Shown here piece by piece: positions 53,593-62,270 of a stretch of DNA of 64,000 nucleotides. How positions within the stretch are numbered: the first letter of the stretch is position 1; each line of letters begins with the position of its first letter. The notes beneath the pieces are model-generated. The model ran no database searches. It had not been told where the DNA came from and was given only the letters and a program-made list of their open reading frames with translations. Source of the DNA: Streptomyces nodosus (GTDB lineage Bacteria > Actinomycetota > Actinomycetes > Streptomycetales > Streptomycetaceae); contig NZ_CP023747.1 of assembly GCF_008704995.1 (NCBI RefSeq), positions 2,692,501 through 2,756,500 on the forward strand, written 5' to 3'. Position numbers and translations under genes: made by a program.

Positions 53593-54389
53593 CGGGCACG
53601 CTCCTCGAGCAGCTCGATGGCGCGGCACACGGCCGCGGCCTGGGCAGGGGCGAACTCCGCGAGCAGGGCGTCCATGAATCCGCCCGCCTCACCAGGGGCC
53701 TCGGCGTCCCCCGGGACGCCGAGGGCCCGCACCACCTCGTCCGGGAGGATGTCCACGACGGCCCGGGCGGTCTCCTCCACCCTGGGATCGTCCTCGGCGG
53801 CCTCGGCCAGGTCGTCCAGCCGGGCGTAGACCTCATAGGCGCGCCGCATGGCGTCCGGGTCGTCCCGGAACCCGCGCCCCATGGCGTGGAGCGGGCCGTG
53901 GTCGCCGCCGGGCGCTGCGGTCTCCAGCAGGGCGAGCAGTTCACGCTCCCTGGCCGCCATCGCCGGCTCAGGACCGGGCAGCCTCGCCGCGGCGCGGGCC
54001 ATGTCGTCGAAGAGGGCCCCGAGTTCGGGAGAGACCGGGGCCTCGGCCGGCAGCCGCCCGGTCGGCCCGGCCTGCTCCAGCAACCGGCCCAGACGGGCCC
54101 GGCGCCGCCGGATGGCGTCCTCCTGACGGGCCAGATCGGCATCCAGCTCGGTGAGGATCTCGACGAGGTCCCTGCCCGCGTCACCGGCCAGCACGTCCCG
54201 CACCTCGTCCAGGCTCAGCCCGAGCTCGGTCAGCCGACGGATCCGGGCCAGCTCGACGGCGTCACGCAGCGCGTACTCGCGGTACCCGTTGGGCTGCCGA
54301 GGCGGTTCCGGCAGCAGTCCGATGCGGTGGTAGTGCCGTACGGCACGGGTGGTGATGCCGACGATCCCGGCAAGCTCTCCGATGCGCAT
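53589..54389 (-). CDS. MerR-family transcriptional regulator
   Basis: A 266-residue activator/repressor. The winged helix-turn-helix is MRIGELAGIVGITTRAVRHY with YHRIGLLPEP and GYREYALRDAVELARI following, then the coiled coil (LTELDADLARQEDAIRRR) and a C-terminal domain of ~150 residues without cysteines, so it senses an organic ligand or protein rather than a metal. It is translationally coupled to the membrane protein after it. Its promoter has the 19-bp spacer typical of MerR-controlled promoters. Confidence 0.92.
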   Translation of the reverse strand: MRIGELAGIVGITTRAVRHYHRIGLLPEPPRQPNGYREYALRDAVELARIRRLTELGLSLDEVRDVLAGDAGRDLVEILTELDADLARQEDAIRRRRARLGRLLEQAGPTGRLPAEAPVSPELGALFDDMARAAARLPGPEPAMAARERELLALLETAAPGGDHGPLHAMGRGFRDDPDAMRRAYEVYARLDDLAEAAEDDPRVEETARAVVDILPDEVVRALGVPGDAEAPGEAGGFMDALLAEFAPAQAAAVCRAIELLEERAR

Positions 54390-54396
54390 ACCCCCC

Positions 54397-54427
54397 AGTA
54401 GAAACGTTGCCGCCACGACAAGGTCAA
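54397..54427 (-). promoter_or_regulatory. MerR-type promoter with 19-bp spacer
   Basis: On the minus strand TTGACC (54427-54422) and TCTACT (54402-54397) are 19 bp apart, with the inverted repeat CGTTG...CAACG spanning the spacer. MerR proteins act by twisting such long-spacer promoters, so this is likely an autoregulated promoter. Confidence 0.6.
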
Positions 54428-54583
54428 CGCCCGGCCCACCGAGGAGCACGGCCGGGGACAGCCCGGGCAGAACCTCCTCACCCTCTGCGGGGACGATTCC
54501 CTCACCCGGGCCGGAGGCGGCGGGAATGGCGCTAGCGTGGTGCCCGTGGCAGAAGGGTGCTCGACGCGAGGAAGGGGCGGCCG

Positions 54584-54937
54584 ATGACCATGCCGTACAT
54601 GCACGAGGACGCTCCGCTCATCCCGCGGCCGGCGCTGACGCTTCCGGCGCTGCGGCAGGCTGTGGCGACGGTTGCGCCCTCCCGCCTGTCCGAGTTCTTC
54701 GAAGACCTGCAGAATGCGTTCGTCCATGCCGGGGACGAGGACAGCGTCGTACCGATCCGGATGTTCTACCGGCGATGGGGGGTCGTGGTCGAGATCGAGC
54801 GATACCCCGAGACCGCACGCCGCCTGCGCGCAGCCGAACAGGCCATCACTGACAGGGACCCTGCGGTCCGCGACCGTGCCATCGAGGAGGCCGCACACAT
54901 CGTGCGCTCGGCGCACCGCGAGGTCGCCGGTGGCTGA
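54584..54937 (+). CDS. DUF6247 family protein, possible antitoxin
   Basis: A 117-residue protein matching the pattern of the actinobacterial DUF6247 family (LPALRQAVATVAPSRLSEF ... FYRRWGVVVEIERYPETARRL). It is predicted all-helical and acidic. It overlaps the next small gene by 8 bp. Such pairs in Streptomyces are often annotated as toxin-antitoxin-like, but function is not established. Confidence 0.75.
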   Translation: MTMPYMHEDAPLIPRPALTLPALRQAVATVAPSRLSEFFEDLQNAFVHAGDEDSVVPIRMFYRRWGVVVEIERYPETARRLRAAEQAITDRDPAVRDRAIEEAAHIVRSAHREVAGG

Positions 54938-55181
54938 CTGGCGTTGGGAGTTCTTCCAGGACGATCTCATGGAAGGACTTCCGGAATCCGCTCGCGCGGA
55001 GACGGAAAGACTTGCCAACGAGATCGCTGTGCGGGAATCGATGGTGTTTCTCGAGGGCGCCGCCTATACCGGCCCCGGCCCCGGGGTGCGCACCGAGAGC
55101 CGCAGCCTGCTGATGCTCACCTACCTGACAGACGTCCGAGGTGAACGCATTGTCGTCGTACAGGTGAGCTGGTTCGGCTGA
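54930..55181 (+). CDS. Small RelE/ParE-like protein, possible toxin
   Basis: An 83-residue protein starting GTG (VADWRWEFFQDDLMEGLPESA). The order of an N-terminal Trp-rich beta strand, two helices (ESARAETERLANEIA) and C-terminal beta strands (LLMLTYLTDVRGERIVVVQV) is like RelE/ParE toxins, but catalytic residues cannot be assigned. It overlaps the DUF6247 gene, which would supply the antitoxin. Confidence 0.6.
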   Translation: MADWRWEFFQDDLMEGLPESARAETERLANEIAVRESMVFLEGAAYTGPGPGVRTESRSLLMLTYLTDVRGERIVVVQVSWFG

Positions 55182-55306
55182 GCGGCCGCCACATGGTCAC
55201 GCTCCTGGCATGGCCGATGCAACAGCCTCGGAAGGTCCGTGCGACAACCTGAGCCGACGGCACCGCGTGCCGCCCGGGCCGCGTGTTCGTGGCAGGCGGC
55301 CGTGGC

Positions 55307-55342
55307 GGCCCGGGGCCCGCGAGGGGGTGCGGGGCTCGGGCC
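55307..55342 (-). terminator. HNH gene terminator
   Basis: A 14-bp stem with one G.T pair and one mismatch (GGCCCGGGGCCCGC 55307-55320 and GCGGGGCTCGGGCC 55329-55342) lies 30 bp downstream of the HNH gene. It also lies 126 bp after the convergent small gene. Confidence 0.6.
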
Positions 55343-55372
55343 GGCCGCCGGCAAGGTGAAGGCCCGGAATCG

Positions 55373-55909
55373 TCAGGCGGAAATGCCGTCGATCCGGGCC
55401 AGTGCGTCGTCCGCGCCGTACGGCTGCAGGTATGGCAGCCAGCGCGGGTCCCTATGCCCGGTGCCGATGATGCGCCAGGCCAGACCGCTCGGCGGGGCGG
55501 GCTTGTGATGCAGCCGCCAGCCCAGCTCGATGAGGTGACGGTCTGCTTTGACATGGTTGCAGCGGCGACAGGACGCCACCACGTTGTCCCAGACGTGCTG
55601 ACCGCCGCGGCTGCGCGGAATGACGTGGTCGACGCTGGTTGCGACGCCACCGCAGTACATGCACCGGCCGCCGTCGCGGGCGAAGAGCGCGCGCCGGGTG
55701 AGAGGGACGGGCCCCCGGTAGGGAACCCGGACGAATCGCTTCAGCCGGACCACGCTGGGTGCCGGGACAGTGACGGTTGCGCTGTGCATAAAGGCGCCGG
55801 ACTCCTCGAGGCAGATGGCCTTGTTCTCGAGGACGAGGACGAGCGCGCGGCGGAGCGGTACGACGCCGAGCGGCTCGTACGACGCGTTGAGGACCAGGAC
55901 ATGCGGCAC
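55373..55909 (-). CDS. HNH endonuclease family protein
   Basis: A 178-residue protein. The N-terminal half is MPHVLVLNASYEPLGVVPLRRA-like, common to a widespread HNH family. The nuclease part has the zinc-type CMYCGG ... SVDHVIPRSRGGQHVWDN ... SCRRCNHVKADR: two CxxC pairs and the HNH residues. The GTG start at 55909 has AAGGAGG 5 nt upstream. Orthologues are found next to MscS genes in Streptomyces; the cellular role is unknown. Confidence 0.9.
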   Translation of the reverse strand: MPHVLVLNASYEPLGVVPLRRALVLVLENKAICLEESGAFMHSATVTVPAPSVVRLKRFVRVPYRGPVPLTRRALFARDGGRCMYCGGVATSVDHVIPRSRGGQHVWDNVVASCRRCNHVKADRHLIELGWRLHHKPAPPSGLAWRIIGTGHRDPRWLPYLQPYGADDALARIDGISA

Positions 55910-56254
55910 GTAGGCCTCCTTGTACGCCGGCGGCGCGTGGCTCGCGCCGGGACGATCTGCAGCCAGTTTCCCCTCACGCCGGGTGTGAGCGCCACCATGT
56001 CCCGGTAACGGGCTGGGAGTGTTTTCGACCACACCGGATGCATCCCCCGATACGCGCCCCCTCACTTCACCCGGGCGCCCCCTTACTTCACCCTTACTTC
56101 CCCAGGTGAGCGCGGTCCCTTCCGGGGACTTCGGCACGATCCCCCCACGATGCCCCGTTAGTGTGGTGCTTCTGCCCGTCCGGTGCACCTCATGACCGCG
56201 ACCGGCCTGGACCGACCGGCACCGGAGGCAGACGCGCATCTGGAGGTACCTGCC
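55910..56254. other. Divergent region between the HNH and mscS genes
   Basis: This 345-bp region has no supported gene. It carries a 19-bp direct repeat with 21-bp period at 56054-56093 (separate entry) and must hold both promoters. Confidence 0.55.
56054..56093. repeat. Direct repeats, possible regulator-binding sites
   Basis: GCGCCCCCTCACTTCACCC at 56054-56072 is repeated with one change at 56075-56093 (GCGCCCCCTTACTTCACCC), 21 bp apart, and a shorter copy (CCCTTACTTC) follows at 56091-56100. Two helical turns of spacing suggest a protein binding on one face. Confidence 0.6.
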
Positions 56255-57343
56255 GTGTCCCTGTCCGCCCTGCTCGCCGCCGCCCCGTCCCCTTCGCCCT
56301 CACCGACGACGGGTCCCGTGGTTCCCGCGCTCCAGGACGCCCAGGAGCAGGCGACGAACGCCGCCAGCTGGGTCGAGCAGAACTGGTCGACCTGGCTCGC
56401 GATCGGACTGCGGGTCGTACTGATCCTGGTGATCGCGACGGTGCTCAGATCGGCGGTGCGACGGGCGATCACCAAGCTGATCGACCGGATGAGCCGCACG
56501 GTCGAGGCGGTGGACGGCACCGCGTTCGGCGGTCTGCTGGTGAACGCGGAACGCCGCCGCCAGCGCTCGCAGGCGATCGGCTCGGTGCTGCGCTCGGTGG
56601 CCTCCTTCCTCATCATGGGCACCGCGGCCCTGATGGTGCTGGCCACCTTCCAGATCAATCTGGCGCCGCTGCTCGCCTCCGCCGGGGTCGCGGGCGTGGC
56701 GATCGGTTTCGGCGCGCGCAATCTGGTGACGGACTTCCTGTCCGGGGTGTTCATGATCCTGGAGGACCAGTACGGCGTCGGCGACACCATCGACGCCGGG
56801 GTGGCCTCCGGAGAGGTGATCGAGGTCGGTCTGCGGGTGACGAAGCTGCGCGGCTCCGCCGGCGAGATCTGGTACGTGCGCAACGGCGAGGTCAAGCGCA
56901 TCGGAAATCTGTCCCAGGGCTGGGCCACGGCCGAGGTGGACGTGGCCGTCCCCGCGAGTGAGGACCTGGACCGGGTGCGGTCCACGCTGGACGCGGTGGC
57001 CGGTCGGATGAGCAAGGACGAGCCGTGGAACGAGCTCCTGTGGGGCCCTATCGAGGTGCTCGGCCTGGAGAGCGTGCTGCTGGACTCGGTCGTGGTCCGG
57101 GTCTCGGCCAAGACGATGCCGGGCAAGGCGGTGCAGGTGGAGCGCGAGCTGCGCTGGCGCGTCAAGCGGGCCTTCGACGCGGCGGACATCCCCCTCGTGG
57201 GCGGCGCCCCGGCCCCGGTGGAGGACGCCGCCACGGTCGACCCCACGGCCGCGATGGCGGCACCGTCGGCGTATGCGAACCTGACCTCGCCCCAGGCCCA
57301 GGCGGCGTCCCCGATCCCGTCGGCGCCCCGCGGGGGCAAGTGA
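56255..57343 (+). CDS. mscS: Small-conductance mechanosensitive channel (MscS)
   Basis: A 362-residue channel that opens on membrane tension to release solutes. After a Pro/Ser-rich leader there is one helix, then the TM3-like pore segment (LLASAGVAGVAIGFGARNLVTDFLSG), the beta domain with GDTIDAGVASGEVIEVGLRVTKLR and the alpha-beta C-terminus. A Pro/Ala/Ser tail is appended. I chose the GTG at 56255 because GGAGG lies 8 nt upstream; the frame opens 24 codons earlier. Confidence 0.92.
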   Translation: MSLSALLAAAPSPSPSPTTGPVVPALQDAQEQATNAASWVEQNWSTWLAIGLRVVLILVIATVLRSAVRRAITKLIDRMSRTVEAVDGTAFGGLLVNAERRRQRSQAIGSVLRSVASFLIMGTAALMVLATFQINLAPLLASAGVAGVAIGFGARNLVTDFLSGVFMILEDQYGVGDTIDAGVASGEVIEVGLRVTKLRGSAGEIWYVRNGEVKRIGNLSQGWATAEVDVAVPASEDLDRVRSTLDAVAGRMSKDEPWNELLWGPIEVLGLESVLLDSVVVRVSAKTMPGKAVQVERELRWRVKRAFDAADIPLVGGAPAPVEDAATVDPTAAMAAPSAYANLTSPQAQAASPIPSAPRGGK

Positions 57344-57357
57344 CAGAAGCCGTACCA

Positions 57358-57394
57358 GGAAGGCGGTGTCCGGACGTCCCGGGCACCGCCTTCC
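57358..57394 (+). terminator. mscS terminator
   Basis: GGAAGGCGGTG (57358-57368) and CACCGCCTTCC (57384-57394) form a perfect 11-bp stem 15 bp after the stop codon. Confidence 0.82.
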
Positions 57395-57442
57395 GGCGTC
57401 ACGGCGCCCGGAATCCCGTATCGGGCAACGAGTCGATCTCCG

Positions 57443-57478
57443 CCCGAACCAGGTCCCGAACCAGGTCCCGAACCAGGT
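57443..57478. repeat. Three perfect 12-bp tandem repeats upstream of the ROK promoter
   Basis: CCCGAACCAGGT occurs three times head to tail (57443-57454, 57455-57466, 57467-57478), directly in front of the TTGACG -35 box of the ROK gene. It may be an activator-binding array or a recent slippage product. Confidence 0.8.
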
Positions 57479-57479
57479 A

Positions 57480-57509
57480 TTGACGCCTCCCCGGCTCCGG
57501 GCCTACCTT
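57480..57509 (+). promoter_or_regulatory. ROK gene promoter
   Basis: TTGACG (57480-57485) and TACCTT (57504-57509) with 18-bp spacing form a housekeeping-type promoter about 135 bp upstream of the start codon. Confidence 0.65.
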
Positions 57510-57524
57510 CCTGCCACCAGCAAC

Positions 57525-57537
57525 AGGAAACTTTCCT
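57525..57537. promoter_or_regulatory. ROK-type operator
   Basis: AGGAAA-C-TTTCCT is a perfect palindrome just downstream of the -10 box, where a bound repressor would block transcription. The flanking AAC...TAAC extends the symmetry in part. It resembles the GGAAA/TTTCC-type sites of ROK regulators, so autoregulation and control of the following genes is inferred. Confidence 0.65.
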
Positions 57538-57642
57538 AACAGTGACCGGAAGGGGCCCGCCCGGCCAGGGCGGGCGCCCGGGACCCCGGTCACCGGTGGG
57601 CTTCCGGCGGCTCCGCCGGAAGACCGGACCGTCGAGGGGCAG

Positions 57643-58914
57643 GTGGGACAGATGGCAGGATCCGCAGGCACACCCGGCACCCCGCGCGTACTGCGCGCCA
57701 TGAACGACCGCGCGGCCCTCGATCTGCTCCTTGAGCACGGCCCGCTCAGCCGCACCCGCATCGGCAAGCTCACCGGTCTGTCCAAGCCCACCGCCTCACA
57801 GCTCCTCGCACGCCTCGAAGCCGCCGGTCTGGTGAGGGTGACCGGCACCAGCGAGGGCCGCCCGGGCCCGGGCGCGCAGCTGTACGCGGTCGACCCGGCC
57901 GTCGCCCATGTCGCCGCCCTCGATGTCACGCCCGGGCGCATCCTCGCCGCCGTCTCCGACATCACCGGCAAGACAGTGGGCCTGCACGAGCTGCCCACTC
58001 CGGGCCGCCGGACCCCCAGGAGCCCGGCCCCCGAGGACTCGGCCGCGCCCGGGCGGTCGGGCCGCTCCTCCCCCGTCGTCCGCCAGGTCACCGACGCCCT
58101 CGACGGCGCCGTGAAGGCCGCCGGGCTCCCGCTCTCGGCAGTACACCGGGTGGTCATCGGCACCCCGGGCGCCTTCGACCCGAACACCGGCCGACTGCGC
58201 TACGCCTCCCATCTGCCCGGCTGGCACTCCCCCACCCTGCTCGACGAGCTCGCGGCGGCCCTCCCGATGCCCGTCGAGTACGAGAACGACGTCAACCTCG
58301 TGGCCCTGGCCGAGCAGCGGCTCGGCGCGGCCAAGGGCCACGACGACTTCGTCCTGCTCTGGAACCAGGACGGTCTCGGAGCCGCCCTCGTCCTCGGCGG
58401 CCGGCTGCACCGCGGCTGGACCGGCGGCGCCGGCGAGGTCGGCTTCCTGCCGGTGCCCGGCGCTCCCCTGGTCCGCCAGGTGACCCGGGTCAACAGCGGC
58501 GGCTACCAGGAGCTGGCCGGCTCCCAGGCCCTCCCCCGGCTGGCCCGCGAACTCGGCATCGAGGACGTACCCACCGGCCCCCACGCCGAGGCCGCCGCCG
58601 CACTCCTCGGCCGCGCCGCCGACCACCCCACCGGTCCGCACCGCGCCCTCCTCACGACGTACGCCACCCGGCTCGCCACCGGTCTCGCCGCGCTCGTCTC
58701 CGTGCTCGACCCGGAACTCGTCGTCCTCAGCGGCACCTCGCTCACCGCCGGGGGCGAGCCGCTGCGGACCCTGCTCCAGGCCGAACTGGAGGAGCTGGCC
58801 GCGTCCCGGCCGCGCCTGGCCCTCGGCGGTGTACCCGAACACCCCGTACTGCGCGGCGCGCTGGAGAGCGCCCTCGCCACCACCCGCGACGAGGTCTTCG
58901 ACACCTCGCGCTGA
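57643..58914 (+). CDS. ROK-family transcriptional regulator (NagC/XylR type)
   Basis: A 423-residue repressor. A winged helix-turn-helix occupies residues about 18-75 (LDLLLEHGPLSRTRIGKLTGLSKPTASQLLARLEAAG). The ROK domain follows with the ATPase-like VIGTPGAFD and NQDGLGAALVLGG. The catalytic histidine of ROK kinases is missing (AGEVGFLPV in place of ExGH) and there is no CxCGxxGC zinc motif, so it is probably a regulator without kinase activity. An ATG at 57652 is an alternative start. It heads the sugar transport and hydrolysis genes, which are its likely targets. Confidence 0.9.
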   Translation: MGQMAGSAGTPGTPRVLRAMNDRAALDLLLEHGPLSRTRIGKLTGLSKPTASQLLARLEAAGLVRVTGTSEGRPGPGAQLYAVDPAVAHVAALDVTPGRILAAVSDITGKTVGLHELPTPGRRTPRSPAPEDSAAPGRSGRSSPVVRQVTDALDGAVKAAGLPLSAVHRVVIGTPGAFDPNTGRLRYASHLPGWHSPTLLDELAAALPMPVEYENDVNLVALAEQRLGAAKGHDDFVLLWNQDGLGAALVLGGRLHRGWTGGAGEVGFLPVPGAPLVRQVTRVNSGGYQELAGSQALPRLARELGIEDVPTGPHAEAAAALLGRAADHPTGPHRALLTTYATRLATGLAALVSVLDPELVVLSGTSLTAGGEPLRTLLQAELEELAASRPRLALGGVPEHPVLRGALESALATTRDEVFDTSR

Positions 58915-58988
58915 GCCCCACCGGACCGCCGTCCCCGGCGCCCGGACCCGTCCCGGCCGCATCCCGCCCGTCCCAGGGAGACCCCGTC

Positions 58989-60320
58989 ATGCCCGAAGTG
59001 ATCCGTAAGACGGCCCTCGCCCTCACCGCGTCCCTCGCCCTCCTCACCACGGCCTGCACCGGACAGCCCTCCTCCGGGGCGAACGACGACGCCTCCAAGG
59101 ACACCACCATCAACTTCTGGCACGCCTGGAGCGCCCCGTCGGAGACCAAGGCCGTCGACGCGCTCATCGCGGGCTTCGAGAAAACGCACCCCCACATCCA
59201 TGTCGACGTGGTCGCCGACATGACCGACGACAAGCTCAACCAGGCGCTGCGCACCGGCGGCAGCAAAGCCCCCGACGTCATCTCCTCCTTCACCACCAAC
59301 GATGTCGGCAAGTTCTGCTCCTCCGGCGCCCTGGTCGACCTCAACCCCTTCTTCGAGAAGTCGGGGATCGACCCGGAGACGACCTTCCCGAAGGCGATGA
59401 ACGAGTACACCCAGTTCGAGGGCGACCGCTGCACGGTGCCGCTGCTGGGCGATGCCTACGGGCTCTACTACAACAAGACGGCCTTCAAGAAGGCCGGCAT
59501 CACCGGCCCGCCCAGGACCTGGTCGGAGTTCGAGGCCGACGCGAAGAAGCTGACGATCGCCGACGGCGACGGCTATGAGCAGCTCGGCTTCATGCCCGAC
59601 TACCACGGCTGGGAGAGCACCACCGAGCACTACTTCGCGCAGTTCTCCCCGACATACTTCGACAAGGACGGAAAGTCCGACCTCGCCGGGGACCCGGCCT
59701 TCGCCGCCGGTTTCACCCTGCAGAAGAAGCTCGTGGACGAACTGGGCGGTTTCCGGAAACTGGAGAAGTACCGCTCGAAGCTGGGTGACGAATGGGGCCC
59801 CAAGCACCCCTTCCACACCGGCCAGGTGGCCATGCAGCTCGACGGGGAGTGGCGCCTGGGCATGGCCCTGGAGGCCGAGCCGTCCTTCGAGATCGGGGTG
59901 GCCCCGCTGCCCGTGCCCGACGACCGGGCCGACCAGTACGGCAAGGGCTACATCACCGGCACCATCGCCGGCATCGCCGCCACCAGCACCAAGCAGAACG
60001 CGGCTTGGGAGCTGGTGAAGTACATGACCACGGACACGGACGCGGTGGTCGGCTTCGCCAACGACATCCACAATGTCCCCTCCACGCTGGCCGCGCTGAA
60101 GTCCCCGAAGCTGACGTACGACCCGCGTTTCAAGACGTTCCTGGACATCGCGGCGAACCCGCACTCGACCACCACCCCCGCGTCGGTCAACGGCGGTGTG
60201 TACCTGTCCACGATCCAGCAGTTCGGCTACGACTACGAGAGCGGCAAGGTCAAGGACCTCAAGGCGGGTCTGGAGCGCACGGCCCGGCAGATCGACACGG
60301 ACATCGCGCAGGCGAAGTAG
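58989..60320 (+). CDS. Extracellular sugar-binding lipoprotein of an ABC transporter
   Basis: A 443-residue solute-binding protein. The lipobox LLTTAC at residues ~17-22 makes it a lipoprotein anchored to the membrane. The family-1 binding-protein pattern is clear (INFWHAWSAPSETKAVDALI, GDAYGLYYNKTAFKKAG, GQVAMQLDGEW). The substrate is probably a beta-linked or amino-sugar oligosaccharide, judging by the downstream GH4 and kinase genes (inference). It is 74 bp after the ROK gene and 2 bp before the first permease. Confidence 0.92.
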   Translation: MPEVIRKTALALTASLALLTTACTGQPSSGANDDASKDTTINFWHAWSAPSETKAVDALIAGFEKTHPHIHVDVVADMTDDKLNQALRTGGSKAPDVISSFTTNDVGKFCSSGALVDLNPFFEKSGIDPETTFPKAMNEYTQFEGDRCTVPLLGDAYGLYYNKTAFKKAGITGPPRTWSEFEADAKKLTIADGDGYEQLGFMPDYHGWESTTEHYFAQFSPTYFDKDGKSDLAGDPAFAAGFTLQKKLVDELGGFRKLEKYRSKLGDEWGPKHPFHTGQVAMQLDGEWRLGMALEAEPSFEIGVAPLPVPDDRADQYGKGYITGTIAGIAATSTKQNAAWELVKYMTTDTDAVVGFANDIHNVPSTLAALKSPKLTYDPRFKTFLDIAANPHSTTTPASVNGGVYLSTIQQFGYDYESGKVKDLKAGLERTARQIDTDIAQAK

Positions 60321-60322
60321 CC

Positions 60323-61264
60323 ATGACCACCGTCACCCTCGCCTCGAAGCGCCGCCGGGCGGCGCTTGTGACGGCCGCCTTCATGTCGCCCTGGCTGATC
60401 GGCTTCGCGGTCTTCTTCGCCTACCCGCTGATCTCGACCGTCTACTTCTCCTTCATGCACTACAACGGCCTCCAGCCGCCGACGTGGCGAGGAGCGCAGA
60501 ACTGGACGTATGTCTTCCGGGACTACCCGTACTTCTGGCCGGCGCTGCGCAACACCCTGTGGCTGGTGGTCGTCATGGTCAGTCTGCGGGTGATCTTCGG
60601 TCTCGGTGTGGGCCTGCTGATCACAAGGATCAGGACGGGCGCGGGGGTCTTCCGGACCCTGTTCTATCTGCCCTATCTGGCACCGCCGGTCGCCGCGACA
60701 ATGGCCTTCGCCTTCCTCCTCAACCCCGGTACGGGACCGGTCGACTCCATCCTCGAGGCGATCGGCCTCCCGGCGCCCGGCTGGTTCAACGACCCCGCCT
60801 GGTCCAAGCCCGCCCTCACCCTGCTCGCCCTGTGGGGCATCGGCGACCTGATGGTCATCTTCATGGCCGCGCTGCTCGATGTGCCCAGGGAGCAGTACGA
60901 GGCGGCCGAGCTGGACGGGGCGTCGGCCTGGCAGCGGTTCCGCTTCGTCACCCTCCCGAACATCTCGCCGATCGTCCTGTTCGCGGTGGTCACCGGCGTG
61001 ATCCAGACCATGCAGTACTACACCCAGCCGCTGATCGCCGGAAAGGTCGCCTCGGGCGTCATCCAGGGCGCCGGTACGCAGTTCGAGCCGGGCTTTCCCG
61101 AGAGGTCCACGCTCACCCTGCCCCAGCTCGTCTACAACCTCGGCTTCCAGCGCTTCGACTACGGCTCCGCCTGTGTGGTCGCGCTGGTGCTCTTCGCCCT
61201 GTCGATGGCGTTCACCGCGTTCCTGATGCGGCGCCGCGGCGGACTCAATCTGGCAGGTGACTGA
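60323..61264 (+). CDS. ABC sugar transporter permease (MalF type)
   Basis: A 313-residue permease with six helices and the EAA loop (EQYEAAELDGASAWQRFRFVTLP). It follows the binding protein by 2 bp and precedes the second permease by 2 bp. It forms the channel for the sugar with its partner. Confidence 0.93.
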   Translation: MTTVTLASKRRRAALVTAAFMSPWLIGFAVFFAYPLISTVYFSFMHYNGLQPPTWRGAQNWTYVFRDYPYFWPALRNTLWLVVVMVSLRVIFGLGVGLLITRIRTGAGVFRTLFYLPYLAPPVAATMAFAFLLNPGTGPVDSILEAIGLPAPGWFNDPAWSKPALTLLALWGIGDLMVIFMAALLDVPREQYEAAELDGASAWQRFRFVTLPNISPIVLFAVVTGVIQTMQYYTQPLIAGKVASGVIQGAGTQFEPGFPERSTLTLPQLVYNLGFQRFDYGSACVVALVLFALSMAFTAFLMRRRGGLNLAGD

Positions 61265-61266
61265 CC

Positions 61267-62160
61267 ATGGCCCAGGTGCTCGACAAGCCCATGACCTCGG
61301 CCCCGTCCCTTCCCCCGGCCGAACGCACCGCCCGCCGCAGGGCCGTTCTGGAGTGGATCGCGGTCCATGCCCTCGGGGTGGCCGCCGCCCTCTTCTTCAC
61401 TCTGCCCTTCGTGTTCGTGTTCCTGACCTCCCTGATGAGCGACAGCCAGGCGCTCAGCCGCGATCTGATCCCGCAGGTGTGGGAGTGGGACAACTACCGC
61501 AAGGTCTTCGCCACGCCCGGCTTCCTCACCTGGTGGCGGAACACCCTGCTCTACGCGGGACTGGGCACGGTCCTGACCGTGGTGTCCTCGATCCCGGTCG
61601 CCTACGCCCTCGCCAAGTTCCGCTTCCGGGGGCGGAGTCTGTCCCTGATGCTGGTGGTCTCGATGATGATGCTGCCGCCGCAGGTGGTCATCATTCCGAT
61701 GTATCTGTTCTGGGCCAAGCAGCTGGACCTGTCCGGCACGCTCTGGCCGCTGATCATCCCGATGGCGTTCGGCGACGCGTTCTCCATCTTCCTGCTGCGC
61801 CAGTTCCTGATGACCGTCCCCGACGAATATCTGGACGCGGCCAGGGTCGACGGCTGCGGAGAGCTGCGGACGCTGATCGGGGTCGTCCTGCCCATGGCCA
61901 GGCCGGGCATCGCCGCCATCGCGCTCTTCCAGTTCTTCTACGCCTGGAACGACTACTTCGGTCCGCAGATCTACGCCTCGGAGAACCCCGGTGCCTGGAC
62001 CCTCAGTTACGGCCTGGAGTCCTTCAAGGGCGCGCACCACACCGACTGGAACCTCACCATGGCCGCGACCGTGCTGGTCATGGCCCCCGTGATCCTGGTG
62101 TTCTTCTTCGCCCAGAAGGCGTTCGTCGAGGGCGTCACCCTCACCGGGGTGAAGGGCTAG
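61267..62160 (+). CDS. ABC sugar transporter permease (MalG type)
   Basis: A 297-residue permease with six helices and the EAA loop (DEYLDAARVDGCGELRTLIGVVLP). It pairs with the preceding permease. No ATPase gene follows; MsiK, encoded elsewhere in Streptomyces, would supply energy (established for many sugar systems). Confidence 0.93.
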   Translation: MAQVLDKPMTSAPSLPPAERTARRRAVLEWIAVHALGVAAALFFTLPFVFVFLTSLMSDSQALSRDLIPQVWEWDNYRKVFATPGFLTWWRNTLLYAGLGTVLTVVSSIPVAYALAKFRFRGRSLSLMLVVSMMMLPPQVVIIPMYLFWAKQLDLSGTLWPLIIPMAFGDAFSIFLLRQFLMTVPDEYLDAARVDGCGELRTLIGVVLPMARPGIAAIALFQFFYAWNDYFGPQIYASENPGAWTLSYGLESFKGAHHTDWNLTMAATVLVMAPVILVFFFAQKAFVEGVTLTGVKG

Positions 62161-62270
62161 GCCGTGTTTCGACAGGCACGGAAAGCGGATGCCGCACTCT
62201 CCCGGGGCCGGCCCACGGCCCCCCGGCCGCCCCGGACCGCCCCGATTATCCGGAAACGAGGGAACCTCCC

